In this document: positions 1 through 8,320 of the stretch, piece by piece
How positions within the stretch are numbered: the stretch's first letter is position 1
How the letters are laid out: each line of letters starts with the position of its first letter
Source of the DNA: SIG510 sp045540975
Lineage (GTDB): Bacteria > Bacillota > Clostridia > Oscillospirales > JAAYXM01
Assembly (NCBI GenBank): GCA_045540975.1
Contig: JAZQIE010000023.1
Location: 1-36,080, forward strand
Direction: 5' to 3'
DNA length: 36,080 bases
Position numbers and translations under genes: made by a program
Notes under the pieces: model-generated
Database searches by the model: none
The model's input: the letters and a program-made list of their open reading frames with translations, nothing else
What the model was told of the DNA's origin: nothing

Positions 1-2
1 GG

Positions 3-32
3 TTGACGAAAGCGTATTTTGTCGGTTATAAT
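3..32 (+). promoter_or_regulatory. rnpB promoter
   Basis: A -35 box TTGACG (3-8) and a consensus -10 box TATAAT (27-32) are separated by 18 bases. The predicted start near 38-39 coincides with the first paired base of the RNase P RNA P1 helix, which supports the assignment to the housekeeping sigma factor. Confidence 0.75.
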
Positions 33-37
33 AAGCA

Positions 38-416
38 ATGCGAGTAAGCCAGACAGTCGCGTGCACAGTACTGAAAGGTCGTGCACGAGGAAAGTCCGAG
101 CTCCATAGGGCAAGGATAACGGGTAACGCCCGCCGAAGGCGACTTCAGGAAAAGTGCAACAGAGAGATACCGCCGAAAATGCAAGCATTTTCGGTAAGGG
201 TGGAAAGGCGAGGTAAGAGCTCACCGGTCGGTAGGAGACTATGCGACCCTGTAAACTCTATCCGGAGCAACACCGCATAGGAGAATGGAGACCGATTTTA
301 TCGGTCGAAAAGGTCGGCCCGGCTGTTCTCGGGAAGGTGGCTGGAGCCTTGCGGCAACGCAAGGCGTAGATAGATGGCTGTCAAATACAGAACTCGGCTT
401 ACAGACTTGCTCGCAT
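38..416 (+). ncRNA. rnpB: RNase P RNA (M1-type)
   Basis: This is the catalytic RNA of ribonuclease P, which trims the 5' leader from precursor tRNAs. Seen directly: the conserved core GAGGAAAGTCCGAGCTCC near 88-105, the ACAGAA-type segment near 386-392 followed by GGCTTACAG, and an 11-base P1 helix pairing 38-48 with 406-416 (one G-T wobble). The ends are set by P1, and the promoter and terminator fit those ends. Which bacterial structural type it belongs to (A or B) was not determined. The 80-residue open frame inside it is not a gene. Confidence 0.95.
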
Positions 417-426
417 CGATATGCAG

Positions 427-452
427 AAAAGCGCTGATCACAGCGCTTTTTT
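427..452 (+). terminator. rnpB intrinsic terminator
   Basis: A 6-bp GC-rich stem GCGCTG/CAGCGC (431-436 and 441-446) with an ATCA loop is preceded by an A-run and followed by six T residues. It lies 10 bases after the end of rnpB. Confidence 0.85.
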
Positions 453-477
453 GCTGTGACATGAAAGAGGTGGCTTT

Positions 478-1254
478 ATGGCAACATTATTTGAGCATAT
501 CGGATTCTTTATCCACAACGAAGAGGAGGTCTACCGTCTTGCGGACTTTGTTTTGAACGCAGGGCAGATGTTTGTTGTGGAAAACGGCTTTTATGCTCGC
601 TGGACCGATGCATCGGGCAGCGAAATCTGGTCGCGCACCGCGCTCGACCACGAAAGCGGAAAGGCCACCTTTTTGAATATCGACCCACATTTCCACGGCG
701 ATACCGTTTGGAACCTTGTGTTGGGTCGCGAACTGGACGAAGAGAAGGACGATGCGCTGGACGGCAAGTTCCTCCTCCATACCGAGGATGAATCACAGTT
801 TCTCACCGCGCGAATCCAAGGTGCGCAGGCAATCAAAGACTTGGAGGAGGGAAAGGTGTATCCCTTCCAGATTGCATTGATGCCGCACTTTGTCCGTTTT
901 TATGAGCATGAAGACGCGTATCGCACCGCGACCGGAGATGAACTCACGGTTTTGGGGACTGCATTTCCGCGCGGAATGTATTCCCGTCTTGTGGTGAGTG
1001 AGGATTCTACCGCGGAAGAAATTTTGGTCACACAGCTGGTGGGCAGAATCAAATCCGCGGATTCGCGCACCATTGAGCGCGGCGGCGATAAAATCAGCAG
1101 TTTCACACATTTGGTTGTGGAAACTCAGTTTGGCACGGTGGATGTCCCTGTGGCGAACTCGGTTTTGGGCGATACGGTTTTGGAATGCGGCGGAATTGTC
1201 AGCATTGTTGGGACGTTTTCCGCTGTGGTATTGGGGAAGGGGCAGGAAGCATGA
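478..1254 (+). CDS. uncharacterised 258-aa protein, ABC-F neighbour
   Basis: I do not recognise this protein. The ATG at 478 has a GAAAGAGG ribosome site 7 bases upstream. The sequence is acidic and has no signal peptide, membrane segment or obvious nucleotide-binding motif, so a soluble cytoplasmic protein is likely. The first third is rich in aromatic residues, and the C-terminal part (about 175-258) alternates hydrophobic and polar residues as in beta-strand folds. The stop overlaps the ATG of the next gene by four bases (ATGA), so translation is probably coupled to the ABC-F ATPase. That suggests, without proving it, a job near translation or the ribosome. It follows the rnpB terminator by only 25 bases, and I see no separate promoter, so read-through or a promoter inside rnpB may drive it. 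Confidence 0.75.
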   Translation: MATLFEHIGFFIHNEEEVYRLADFVLNAGQMFVVENGFYARWTDASGSEIWSRTALDHESGKATFLNIDPHFHGDTVWNLVLGRELDEEKDDALDGKFLLHTEDESQFLTARIQGAQAIKDLEEGKVYPFQIALMPHFVRFYEHEDAYRTATGDELTVLGTAFPRGMYSRLVVSEDSTAEEILVTQLVGRIKSADSRTIERGGDKISSFTHLVVETQFGTVDVPVANSVLGDTVLECGGIVSIVGTFSAVVLGKGQEA

Positions 1255-3122
1255 TCGATCTTGCGGTTTCTCACCTGAGCAAATATTACGGTGCAGAGCC
1301 GATTTTGACCGACATCTCCTTTCAACTCCAACACGGAGAAAAAACCGCGCTTGTTGGTCTCAACGGGAGCGGAAAGACCACGCTGTTTCGCATTTTGGCG
1401 CAGAATTTAGACTATGATGAGGGTGAGGTCAATATCGGGAAGGGTCTGCGCGTAGGTCTCATTCAGCAGATTCCGAGTTATCCCGAGGGCTATACCGTGG
1501 AGCAGGTGCTTTGCACAGGCTTTGCCGAGCTTTATGAATTGCAGGAGAAAATGAACCGCCTGCACAAGCGCATGGAGTATGACCAAACCCGTGATACCGT
1601 GCGCACCTACGGTGAACTTGCGGATGAGTTTGAACGTCGCGGCGGATATGACACCATGACCGAGCTCAACAAAATCGCAAACGGACTCGGGATTTCGGGT
1701 GCGATGCGAAATCAGCTCTTTTCGGATTTGTCGGGCGGGGAAAAGACACGCGTCAACCTCGCTTGCACCATTCTGCAAAAGACCGACCTTCTCTTACTCG
1801 ATGAGCCGACCAACCATTTGGATTTGAGTGCGATTGAGTGGCTGGAGGAGTATATCGAAGCATACAGCGGCACGGTTTTAATCGTTTCGCATGACCGCTT
1901 TTTCTTAGACCGCACGGTGCACCGTGTGTTGGAACTGGAAGACGGCTGTATTACGGATTTTCCGGGGAATTACACCTTCTATATGCAGGAGAAGGAGCGC
2001 CGTTATTTAGAACAGAAAAAACGTTACGAAGCCGAGCAGAAGAAGATTGCGCAACTTGCGCACACCGCGGAGCGGATGCACGGCTGGGGCATGGGAAATA
2101 AGCGTCTGCAGGTGCGCGCTTTTGCGATGGAAAAGCGTATTGAACGGATGCGCAAAACCGAAAAGCCGAAAGAAATCCATACCGTGCGCTCGGGCGGGTT
2201 CGCATCCCGTGAATTCCACGGCGATATGGTGATGCAATGCAAGGATATCTCAATGTCCTTTGAAGACAGACATCTGCTCAATGGCGTGAGCCTCACTGTT
2301 GAAAACGGCGACCGTATTGCGCTCATCGGTGACAACGGCACGGGAAAGACCACACTCTTAAAACTCTTTACCGGTCTGCTCAAACCCGATAGCGGCTCGG
2401 TGAAATTCGGACCGTCGGTGAAGTTTGGAATCCTTCCGCAGGTGATTGAGTTTGATGTGGAAAGCCGCAATCTGGTGGATACCTTGATTTGGCAGATGAA
2501 GCTTACACCCGAGAGTGCGCGCAATCATCTGGGCGCGTTTGACTTCCGCGGCGAGGATGTGTTTTCTCCGGTTTCCACCTTGTCGGGCGGTGAGCGAAGC
2601 CGTCTTGCACTTTGTATGCTCATGGCACAGAAAATTAACTTCCTCATTTTAGACGAGCCGACCAACCACTTGGATACCGCGTCACGCGAGTGGATTGAAG
2701 AGGCGGTGGCGGATTTTGAAGAGACGCTGCTCTTTGTTTCGCATGACCGCTATTTCATCAACCGTTTCGCAAATCGTATCTGGGCGCTCTCTGACGGTAA
2801 GATTCTGGATTTCAGAGGAAGCTATGAAGAATATCAGCGGATGCTGGAGCAGCAAAAGATTCCTGCGCCAACACCCGTGAAAAAAGAAGAAAAACCGAAA
2901 AAACGTGTGCAGAATTCACGGGCGCTCGAAAAACGCCTGCGCGAGGTGGAGCGCGAGATTGAAAAACTCGAGCAAAAGAAAGTTGAGCGCGATGCGTTGA
3001 TTGCGGAATCCGCAAGCGATTTTAATGCCTTGCAGGAGCTTTACGCCGAGCAGGAAGCGGAGGATACCGTCCTCACTGCACTCTACGAAGAATGGGAGAC
3101 CTTACAGCTTTCTCTGGAATAA
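1251..3122 (+). CDS. ABC-F family ATPase (ribosome-associated)
   Basis: A 623-residue protein with two ABC ATPase domains and no membrane segments, which is the ABC-F architecture. These proteins act at the ribosomal E site in translation quality control or antibiotic protection rather than in transport. Visible motifs: first Walker A GLNGSGKT (about 36-43), signature LSGGEKTR, Walker B LLLLDEPTNHLD; second Walker A GDNGTGKT, signature LSGGERSR, Walker B LILDEPTNHLD. A charged linker separates the domains, and a C-terminal coiled coil rich in K, E and R follows (about residues 545-620). The start at 1251 is chosen over an upstream frame because it overlaps the preceding stop as ATGA, has an AGGGGCAGG-like ribosome site, and begins with a typical IDLAVSHLSKYYG strand. 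The subgroup (Uup, YdiF, YfmR-like or resistance type) cannot be settled by eye. Confidence 0.9.
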   Translation: MIDLAVSHLSKYYGAEPILTDISFQLQHGEKTALVGLNGSGKTTLFRILAQNLDYDEGEVNIGKGLRVGLIQQIPSYPEGYTVEQVLCTGFAELYELQEKMNRLHKRMEYDQTRDTVRTYGELADEFERRGGYDTMTELNKIANGLGISGAMRNQLFSDLSGGEKTRVNLACTILQKTDLLLLDEPTNHLDLSAIEWLEEYIEAYSGTVLIVSHDRFFLDRTVHRVLELEDGCITDFPGNYTFYMQEKERRYLEQKKRYEAEQKKIAQLAHTAERMHGWGMGNKRLQVRAFAMEKRIERMRKTEKPKEIHTVRSGGFASREFHGDMVMQCKDISMSFEDRHLLNGVSLTVENGDRIALIGDNGTGKTTLLKLFTGLLKPDSGSVKFGPSVKFGILPQVIEFDVESRNLVDTLIWQMKLTPESARNHLGAFDFRGEDVFSPVSTLSGGERSRLALCMLMAQKINFLILDEPTNHLDTASREWIEEAVADFEETLLFVSHDRYFINRFANRIWALSDGKILDFRGSYEEYQRMLEQQKIPAPTPVKKEEKPKKRVQNSRALEKRLREVEREIEKLEQKKVERDALIAESASDFNALQELYAEQEAEDTVLTALYEEWETLQLSLE

Positions 3123-3123
3123 C

Positions 3124-3152
3124 TTTTCAAAATCAGAAAGTTGTGGTATACT
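3124..3152 (+). promoter_or_regulatory. putative prfA promoter
   Basis: An extended -10 element TGG-TATACT (3144-3152) lies 36 bases before the prfA start. The matching -35 position holds only TTTTCA (3124-3129, 17-base spacer). No terminator is visible after the ABC-F gene, so read-through is also possible. Confidence 0.5.
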
Positions 3153-3188
3153 ATATTTGTTATTCCGAAATGAGAGGAATTTGTCATT

Positions 3189-4268
3189 ATGCTGGAAAAA
3201 CTTGCATTATTGGAAGAAAAATTCAATGATTTGGAAACCGCGCTTGCCGCACCGGATTTGTATAACGACCCCGCGGCGGCAACCCGTCTGCTCAAAGAAC
3301 AGAAGGAGTTGACCCCGATTATCGAGGCGTATCGCGCTTACCGTGCGGCAGAGAATGCCGCGGCGGAAGCACGCGAGATGCTGGATGCGGGCGGCTTGGA
3401 TGCGGAATTGCGCGAGCTTGCGCAGGAAGAACTTACCACCTCGCGTGAGGATATGGAGCGCATTGAGCAGGAACTCAAAATCCTGCTTCTGCCCACCGAC
3501 CCGAATGACGAGAAAAACGTCATCATGGAAATTCGCGGCGGTGCAGGCGGTGAAGAGGCGGCGCTCTTTGCAAACTCGCTGTACCGTATGTACAGTATGT
3601 ATGCGGATGCGCGTAAGTGGAAAACCGAAGTGGTCAATGCAAATGAGACCGAGCTTGGCGGTATCAAGGAAATCAGTTTCATGATTACGGGTGCAGGTGC
3701 ATACTCCCGTCTCAAATTCGAGAGCGGTGTGCATCGTGTTCAGCGTGTCCCCGATACCGAATCGGGCGGCCGTATCCATACCTCTACCGTAACGGTTGCG
3801 GTGCTTCCCGAGGCGGAGGATGTGGAAGTGGAACTCAACATGGCGGATGTGGACGTGGATACCTTCCGTGCCTCGGGCGCAGGCGGTCAGCACGTCAACA
3901 AGACCGAGTCTGCAATCCGCTTGACGCACCGTCCCACCGGGATTGTGGTTGAGTGTCAGGATGAACGCAGTCAGCACAAGAACAAGGACCGCGCAATCAA
4001 GATTCTGCGCTCGAAGCTCTACGAGATTCAAATGCAGGAGCAAACCTCCCAGATTGCGGCAGAGCGTAAGAGTCAGGTCGGCACGGGTGACCGCAGTGAG
4101 CGTATCCGTACCTATAACTATCCGCAGGGTCGTGTTACCGACCACCGCATCGGCTTGACCCTTTATAAATTGGAGCAGTTCTTAAACGGTGATTTGGACG
4201 AAATGATTGATGCCATCATCACCGCGGATCAGGCAGAAAAACTCCGCGCAAGCGAGGAGAACGCATAA
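3189..4268 (+). CDS. prfA: peptide chain release factor 1
   Basis: RF1 recognises UAA and UAG stop codons and releases the finished peptide. The 359-residue length is standard. The stop-codon-reading tripeptide P-D-T sits at 188-190, the P-x-T form that marks RF1 rather than the SPF of RF2. The catalytic GGQ loop is at 232-234 within SGAGGQHVNKTESA. The downstream DERSQHKNK and TYNYPQGRVTDHRI segments are characteristic. GAGAGG stands about 11 bases before the ATG. A tsaC-like gene follows after 3 bases. The methyltransferase gene prmC, which usually follows prfA and modifies the GGQ glutamine, is not here. Confidence 0.97.
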   Translation: MLEKLALLEEKFNDLETALAAPDLYNDPAAATRLLKEQKELTPIIEAYRAYRAAENAAAEAREMLDAGGLDAELRELAQEELTTSREDMERIEQELKILLLPTDPNDEKNVIMEIRGGAGGEEAALFANSLYRMYSMYADARKWKTEVVNANETELGGIKEISFMITGAGAYSRLKFESGVHRVQRVPDTESGGRIHTSTVTVAVLPEAEDVEVELNMADVDVDTFRASGAGGQHVNKTESAIRLTHRPTGIVVECQDERSQHKNKDRAIKILRSKLYEIQMQEQTSQIAAERKSQVGTGDRSERIRTYNYPQGRVTDHRIGLTLYKLEQFLNGDLDEMIDAIITADQAEKLRASEENA

Positions 4269-4271
4269 GAG

Positions 4272-5303
4272 ATGAAAACCGAGTATTTACAAAACGATGC
4301 GGTGGGAATTGCCCGTGCAGGCGAGATTTTGAGCGGCGGAGGCTTGGTCGGGATTCCGACCGAGACCGTCTACGGTCTTGCCGCCAACGCATTTGATGCG
4401 GAAGCGGTTTCCAAGATTTTTGTTGCAAAAGGCCGCCCGCAGGATAACCCACTCATTGTGCATATCGCATCCCCCGAGGATTTGGAGGCGCTGGTTGGAG
4501 AAGTGAGCGAGTCGGCAAAGAAGCTTGCGGCAGAATTTTGGCCCGGACCGCTTACCATGATTGTGCCAAAGCCGGATTCCATCCCAAACGAGGTGAGTGC
4601 GGGGCTTTCCACCATCGGTGTGCGCTGTCCCTCGCATCCGGATGCACGCGCGATTATCAAGGCCTCCGGTGTTCCGCTTGCGGCACCCTCGGCAAATCGT
4701 TCGGGGCGGCCGAGTCCCACCGATTTTGACCATGTGCGCGAGGACCTTGACGGCAGAGTGGATGCGATTTTAGACGGCGGTGTCTGTTCGGTGGGTGTGG
4801 AATCCACCGTGATTGACATGACCGAGGAAATCCCGATTTTGCTTCGCCCGGGCGGAATCACCTTGCGGCAGCTTCGTGAGGTTTTGGGCAAAGTGGAAGT
4901 GGATGAAGCGGTCACACGCGCGCTTACTCCGGGTCGCCGTGTACGTGCGCCCGGTATGAAATACCGCCATTATGCACCCAAAGCACCCGTTACGATTTTG
5001 GACGGGGATGTGCAGGCGGTTGCGGAATATGTCAGAAACATCCCGAATGCCGCGGTGCTGTGCTTTGAGGAAGAAGCGGCGGCACTTTGCGGCTGTTGTA
5101 AGCACCTGGAGGTTTACGGCGCAAAGACAGACGCGGATGCAATGGCGCACGCGCTGTTTGCGGCGCTCCGTAAATTTGATACTCTCGCAGTTGATGCGAT
5201 TTTTGCGCGTCTCCCCAATGCGGGCGACGGCATGGAACTCGCGGTAATCAACCGCTTGGAAAAAGCGGCGGGGTTTGAGCGAGTGACACTTGGAGGCGAG
5301 TAA
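4272..5303 (+). CDS. tsaC: L-threonylcarbamoyladenylate synthase (Sua5 type)
   Basis: This enzyme makes threonylcarbamoyl-AMP from threonine, bicarbonate and ATP, the first step of t6A37 modification in tRNAs reading ANN codons. The N-terminal YrdC-like domain (about 1-200) shows GIPTETVYGLA, KGRPQDNPL and PSANRSG, which form the substrate pocket. At 343 residues it is longer than TsaC proper and carries the C-terminal Sua5 domain, so the name sua5/ywlC would fit equally well. It begins 3 bases after prfA, and its stop abuts the ATG of coaE, so all three are probably translated from one mRNA. The pairing of a release factor with a tRNA modification enzyme is common in Firmicutes. Confidence 0.95.
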   Translation: MKTEYLQNDAVGIARAGEILSGGGLVGIPTETVYGLAANAFDAEAVSKIFVAKGRPQDNPLIVHIASPEDLEALVGEVSESAKKLAAEFWPGPLTMIVPKPDSIPNEVSAGLSTIGVRCPSHPDARAIIKASGVPLAAPSANRSGRPSPTDFDHVREDLDGRVDAILDGGVCSVGVESTVIDMTEEIPILLRPGGITLRQLREVLGKVEVDEAVTRALTPGRRVRAPGMKYRHYAPKAPVTILDGDVQAVAEYVRNIPNAAVLCFEEEAAALCGCCKHLEVYGAKTDADAMAHALFAALRKFDTLAVDAIFARLPNAGDGMELAVINRLEKAAGFERVTLGGE

Positions 5304-5900
5304 ATGTTTATCATCGGAATTACCGGCGGCAGCGGAAGCGGAAAGACCACCGTGGCAAATCATTTTGCAAAACACGGCGGCGCCGCAATCGATGCGGATT
5401 CGGTTTACCATGAAATGCTGGAGACCTGTATCCCCATGCAAAAGGAAATTATCGCGCGCTTTCCGACCACAGAAACCGCAGACGGGAAAGTTGACCGCAG
5501 TATTCTCGCACATATCGTATTTCGTGACGATAACGAGCTGGGAATTTTGAATTCCATCACACAGCCGTATATCGTGGAAGAACTGGAACGTCGGTTTGAA
5601 GAATGCTACCGCGCAAATCAACCCTTTGTGGTGCTGGATGTCATCCGTTTGTTTGAAAGCGGTCTCTCTTCGCTTTGCGATGTCACGGTGGGTGTGATTG
5701 CGCCTGAGTCGGTGCGCGTTTCCCGTATTATGGAACGGGATCGTTTGCCCGAGATTCGTGCTTGGGAGCGTGTGCGCGCGCAAGCATCGAATGAGTACTA
5801 TCAGAGCAAGTGCGATTATATTTTGGTCAATGACGGAGAAACTGATGTGGCAGAGCTTTCAGATGCGCTCTACCGCGAAATCATGGAGGAAAATGTATGA
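5304..5900 (+). CDS. coaE: dephospho-CoA kinase
   Basis: CoaE phosphorylates the ribose 3'-hydroxyl of dephospho-CoA using ATP, the last step of coenzyme A synthesis in the cytoplasm. The 198-residue protein starts with the P-loop GGSGSGKTT at about 8-16, followed by the IDADSVYHEML substrate segment and the lid-type R-x-x-R region (MERDRLPEIRAWER), all typical of the family. The start is placed directly after the tsaC stop, with GGAGGCGAG providing the ribosome site. The last four bases overlap the next start (ATGA). Confidence 0.95.
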   Translation: MFIIGITGGSGSGKTTVANHFAKHGGAAIDADSVYHEMLETCIPMQKEIIARFPTTETADGKVDRSILAHIVFRDDNELGILNSITQPYIVEELERRFEECYRANQPFVVLDVIRLFESGLSSLCDVTVGVIAPESVRVSRIMERDRLPEIRAWERVRAQASNEYYQSKCDYILVNDGETDVAELSDALYREIMEENV

Positions 5901-7258
5901 GTTTGTTCTATCAGCAGAAGCACGGGCTTACCGGTTTGGACGATGCTTCCCGTGCGGAAATGACCGCGCTTTGTAAGGATTACTGCGCGTTTATCACCAA
6001 AGCAAAAATCGAGCGTGAAGCGGTGATTGAATCGGTAAAACTTGCGGAAGCGGCAGGCTTTGTGCCGTATGACCGCGGCATGGCGCTCAAAGCGGGCGAC
6101 CGTGTGTATTATAACAACCGCGGCAAGGGCTTGATGCTTGCGGTGATTGGCTCCGACCCCATTGACAACGGCGCCGCTATCGTTGCCGCGCACATCGATG
6201 CGCCGCGCATTGATTTGAAACAAAATCCGCTCTATGAGTCCGAGGAACTTTGCCTCTTTAAGACCCATTATTACGGCGGTATCAAGAAATACCAGTGGCC
6301 CGCAATTCCGCTTGAACTCCACGGCGTGGTCGCGCTCAAGGACGGCAACGTGGTTTCCGTGAGTGTGGGTGACAAAGCGGAGGACCCGATTTTCACCATC
6401 ACCGACCTGCTTCCGCATCTCGGCAAAGACCAGATGGCAAAGACCATGGCGGAAGGTGTTCAGGGCGAGGCGTTAAACGTGCTGGTCGGAAGTGAGCCGA
6501 ATGACGCGGAAAAAGACGCGGTCAAGGCAAATATCTTGACCCTGCTCCATGAAGCCTACGGCATTGAGGAAGAAGATTTCATCTCCGCCGAGCTTTGTGT
6601 GGTTCCTGCATTCCCCGCGCGTGATTTGGGCTTTGACCATTCCATGATTGGCGGTTACGGTCAGGATGACCGTGTGTGCGCGTATCCCGCGCTCCGCGCG
6701 ATTCTGGAATGTAAGTCCCCGCGCCGTACCGCGGTCTGCATCCTTGCGGACAAAGAGGAAATCGGCTCGGAAGGGGTTTCCGGCATGAAGTCCAAGGTGT
6801 TTGATATGTTCATGGAAGATATCGCGGTCTCTCTCGGCGGAACGCTTCGTGCCTGCTTTGCAAACTCCTTCTGTCTCTCGGCGGACGTTTCCGCGGCATA
6901 TGACCCGACCTATCCCGAAGTCACCGAAAAGCGTAACACCGCGCGCCTCAATTACGGCGTTTGCCTGTGTAAATACACCGGCTCTCGCGGAAAATCCGGC
7001 GCAAGCGATGCATCCGCAGAGGTGGTCGCATTTGTTCGCAAAATCTTCGATGAAGCAAACGTCACATGGCAGATGTGCGAGCTTGGTAAGGTTGACCAAG
7101 GCGGCGGCGGCACGGTTGCGATGTATATGGCAGAGCGCAACATCGACACCATCGACGCAGGTGTCCCTGTCCTCAGTATGCACGCGCCGTTTGAAACCGT
7201 GGCAAAGTTTGACGTGTATATGACCTACCGCGCAGCAAAGGCGGTTTATCATTCCTAA
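5897..7258 (+). CDS. M18 family aminopeptidase
   Basis: A 453-residue metallo-aminopeptidase of family M18 (aspartyl aminopeptidase-like), expected to be cytoplasmic and to remove N-terminal residues from peptides with two active-site metal ions. The expected ligands and catalytic residues are visible in order: H99 in AAHIDAPR, the Asp of GGYGQDDRV, the Glu pair in DKEEIGSEG, the Asp of LSADVSAAYDP, and the final His in SMHAPFE. It overlaps coaE by four bases and is the last gene of the prfA unit, which ends in a strong terminator. Substrate preference cannot be read from the sequence; bacterial M18 members are often annotated only as putative aminopeptidase. Confidence 0.92.
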   Translation: MSLFYQQKHGLTGLDDASRAEMTALCKDYCAFITKAKIEREAVIESVKLAEAAGFVPYDRGMALKAGDRVYYNNRGKGLMLAVIGSDPIDNGAAIVAAHIDAPRIDLKQNPLYESEELCLFKTHYYGGIKKYQWPAIPLELHGVVALKDGNVVSVSVGDKAEDPIFTITDLLPHLGKDQMAKTMAEGVQGEALNVLVGSEPNDAEKDAVKANILTLLHEAYGIEEEDFISAELCVVPAFPARDLGFDHSMIGGYGQDDRVCAYPALRAILECKSPRRTAVCILADKEEIGSEGVSGMKSKVFDMFMEDIAVSLGGTLRACFANSFCLSADVSAAYDPTYPEVTEKRNTARLNYGVCLCKYTGSRGKSGASDASAEVVAFVRKIFDEANVTWQMCELGKVDQGGGGTVAMYMAERNIDTIDAGVPVLSMHAPFETVAKFDVYMTYRAAKAVYHS

Positions 7259-7262
7259 AAGG

Positions 7263-7288
7263 AAGCGGACTCAATGAGTCCGCTTTTT
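7263..7288 (+). terminator. terminator of the prfA-M18 operon
   Basis: An 8-bp stem GCGGACTC/GAGTCCGC (7265-7272 and 7276-7283) with an AAT loop is followed by TTTTT. It starts 5 bases after the aminopeptidase stop. Confidence 0.9.
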
Positions 7289-7297
7289 CATAACAAT

Positions 7298-7321
7298 CTA
7301 TTTAGAATTTTTTCAAAATAG
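7298..7321 (+). promoter_or_regulatory. upstream operator O1 for the SdpR-like repressor
   Basis: CTATTTAGA, six bases, then TCAAAATAG: an inverted repeat with 8 of 9 arm positions paired. It is a near copy of the perfect repeat at 7354-7377, with the same arm length and spacer. It ends 3 bases before the -35 box. Confidence 0.6.
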
Positions 7322-7324
7322 GTA

Positions 7325-7353
7325 TTGACAAGGGTTGGAGATGATGATACAAT
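7325..7353 (+). promoter_or_regulatory. promoter of the sdpR/sdpI-like operon
   Basis: A perfect -35 TTGACA (7325-7330), 17-base spacer and -10 TACAAT (7348-7353). The promoter lies exactly between the two inverted repeats O1 and O2. Confidence 0.8.
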
Positions 7354-7377
7354 CTATTTAGATAAAGTTCTAAATAG
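7354..7377 (+). promoter_or_regulatory. downstream operator O2 for the SdpR-like repressor
   Basis: A perfect inverted repeat CTATTTAGA-N6-TCTAAATAG starts at the base after the -10 box and covers the predicted transcription start. An ArsR-type winged-helix dimer bound here would block initiation. Confidence 0.7.
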
Positions 7378-7389
7378 AGGAGGGGTAAA

Positions 7390-7659
7390 ATGGGAATCAA
7401 TGAAACGTTGAAGGCAATTTCAGACCCTGTGCGCCGTGAGATTTTGAGTATGCTCAAAGGCGGTCGAAAGTCGGCAGGGGAGATTGCGGAGCGGTTTGGT
7501 CTCACCGCGGCAACCGTTTCGTATCATCTTTCAAAACTCAAAAGCGCGGATTTGATTGAAGAAGAAAAGTATAAGAATTTTATCTATTATTCGCTCAATA
7601 CCTCGGTGTTTGAAGAGGTGTTGACTTGGATTTACGCGTTAGGAGGGAAAACCGAATGA
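7390..7659 (+). CDS. ArsR/SdpR-family winged-helix repressor
   Basis: An 89-residue winged-helix protein of the ArsR superfamily. It contains the typical ISDPVRREILSML opening, a recognition helix around SAGEIAERFGLTAATVSYHLSKL, and a beta-wing ending KNFIYYSLN. There are no metal-binding Cys pairs, which argues against a metal sensor and for the SdpR autorepressor group. The linked SdpI-like gene supports this: in Bacillus, SdpR represses its own operon and is sequestered by membrane SdpI. AGAGGAGGGG is the ribosome site. The stop overlaps the next ATG. Two matching inverted repeats flank its promoter and are the likely binding sites. Confidence 0.88.
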   Translation: MGINETLKAISDPVRREILSMLKGGRKSAGEIAERFGLTAATVSYHLSKLKSADLIEEEKYKNFIYYSLNTSVFEEVLTWIYALGGKTE

Positions 7660-8267
7660 AATTTATGAAATGGAAGTATCTGCTTGTCACATCGCTTGTT
7701 TGCTTGCTCCCCATTCTGCTTGGGCTCGCGTTGTGGAATGACCTGCCTGATGTTGTGCCGATTCATTTTGATATTTACAACAACCCGGACAATTTCGCAT
7801 CCAAACCGTTTGCGGTATTCGGGCTTCCGCTGCTGATGGTGGTGCTGCAGGCATTTTGCTGCTTTATCAATGATTTCCAAGCCTTCAAGCACGGTACACG
7901 GGTCAAATTTGAACGCGTGACCAAATGGATCATTCCGATTATGTCCTTGATTCTGCACCCCGTTACCTTCTTTTATGCGCTCGGCTGGAATATCGATATC
8001 CGCCGCGTTGCGGTGTTTATTGTGGGCACGATTTTGATTGTAATCGGAAATTATCTGCCCAAGTTTGACCGAATCAATGCGCCGAAGGCCTCCGCGGATA
8101 AAACGCGGAAAATCAACCGCTTCATCGGGTTTGAAACCGTGATTATGGGGATTTTGATGCTTGTGAGTCTCTTCCTCCCGCCCGTTGCATCGATTGTCGC
8201 GCTGATTCTCCTCATTCCGTATGCTGTCATCGCGGTGGTCTACGGCATTGTTGTCGGAAGAAAATAA
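7656..8267 (+). CDS. SdpI/DUF1648-like membrane protein
   Basis: A 203-residue integral membrane protein with about six predicted spans (roughly residues 8-27, 53-71, 91-110, 118-134, 157-174 and 178-200). The stretch NDLPDVVPIHFDIYNNPDN after the first span is the signature of the DUF1648/SdpI family. Bacillus SdpI gives immunity to the SDP toxin and holds SdpR at the membrane. No SDP toxin gene (sdpC) is seen nearby, so here it may sense an envelope signal or an external toxin. The start at 7656, overlapping the repressor stop, is preferred to the earlier frame opening because AGGAGGG lies 8 bases before it and the first membrane span follows directly. Confidence 0.85.
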   Translation: MKFMKWKYLLVTSLVCLLPILLGLALWNDLPDVVPIHFDIYNNPDNFASKPFAVFGLPLLMVVLQAFCCFINDFQAFKHGTRVKFERVTKWIIPIMSLILHPVTFFYALGWNIDIRRVAVFIVGTILIVIGNYLPKFDRINAPKASADKTRKINRFIGFETVIMGILMLVSLFLPPVASIVALILLIPYAVIAVVYGIVVGRK

Positions 8268-8320
8268 GGGAACTTTTTCCGATGCAGATTCGTCTAACCG
8301 AGTAAAAGGAGGTTGGACGC

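Noticed and set aside
38..280. 80-residue frame in the first 300 bases
   Set aside because: Lies inside RNase P RNA.
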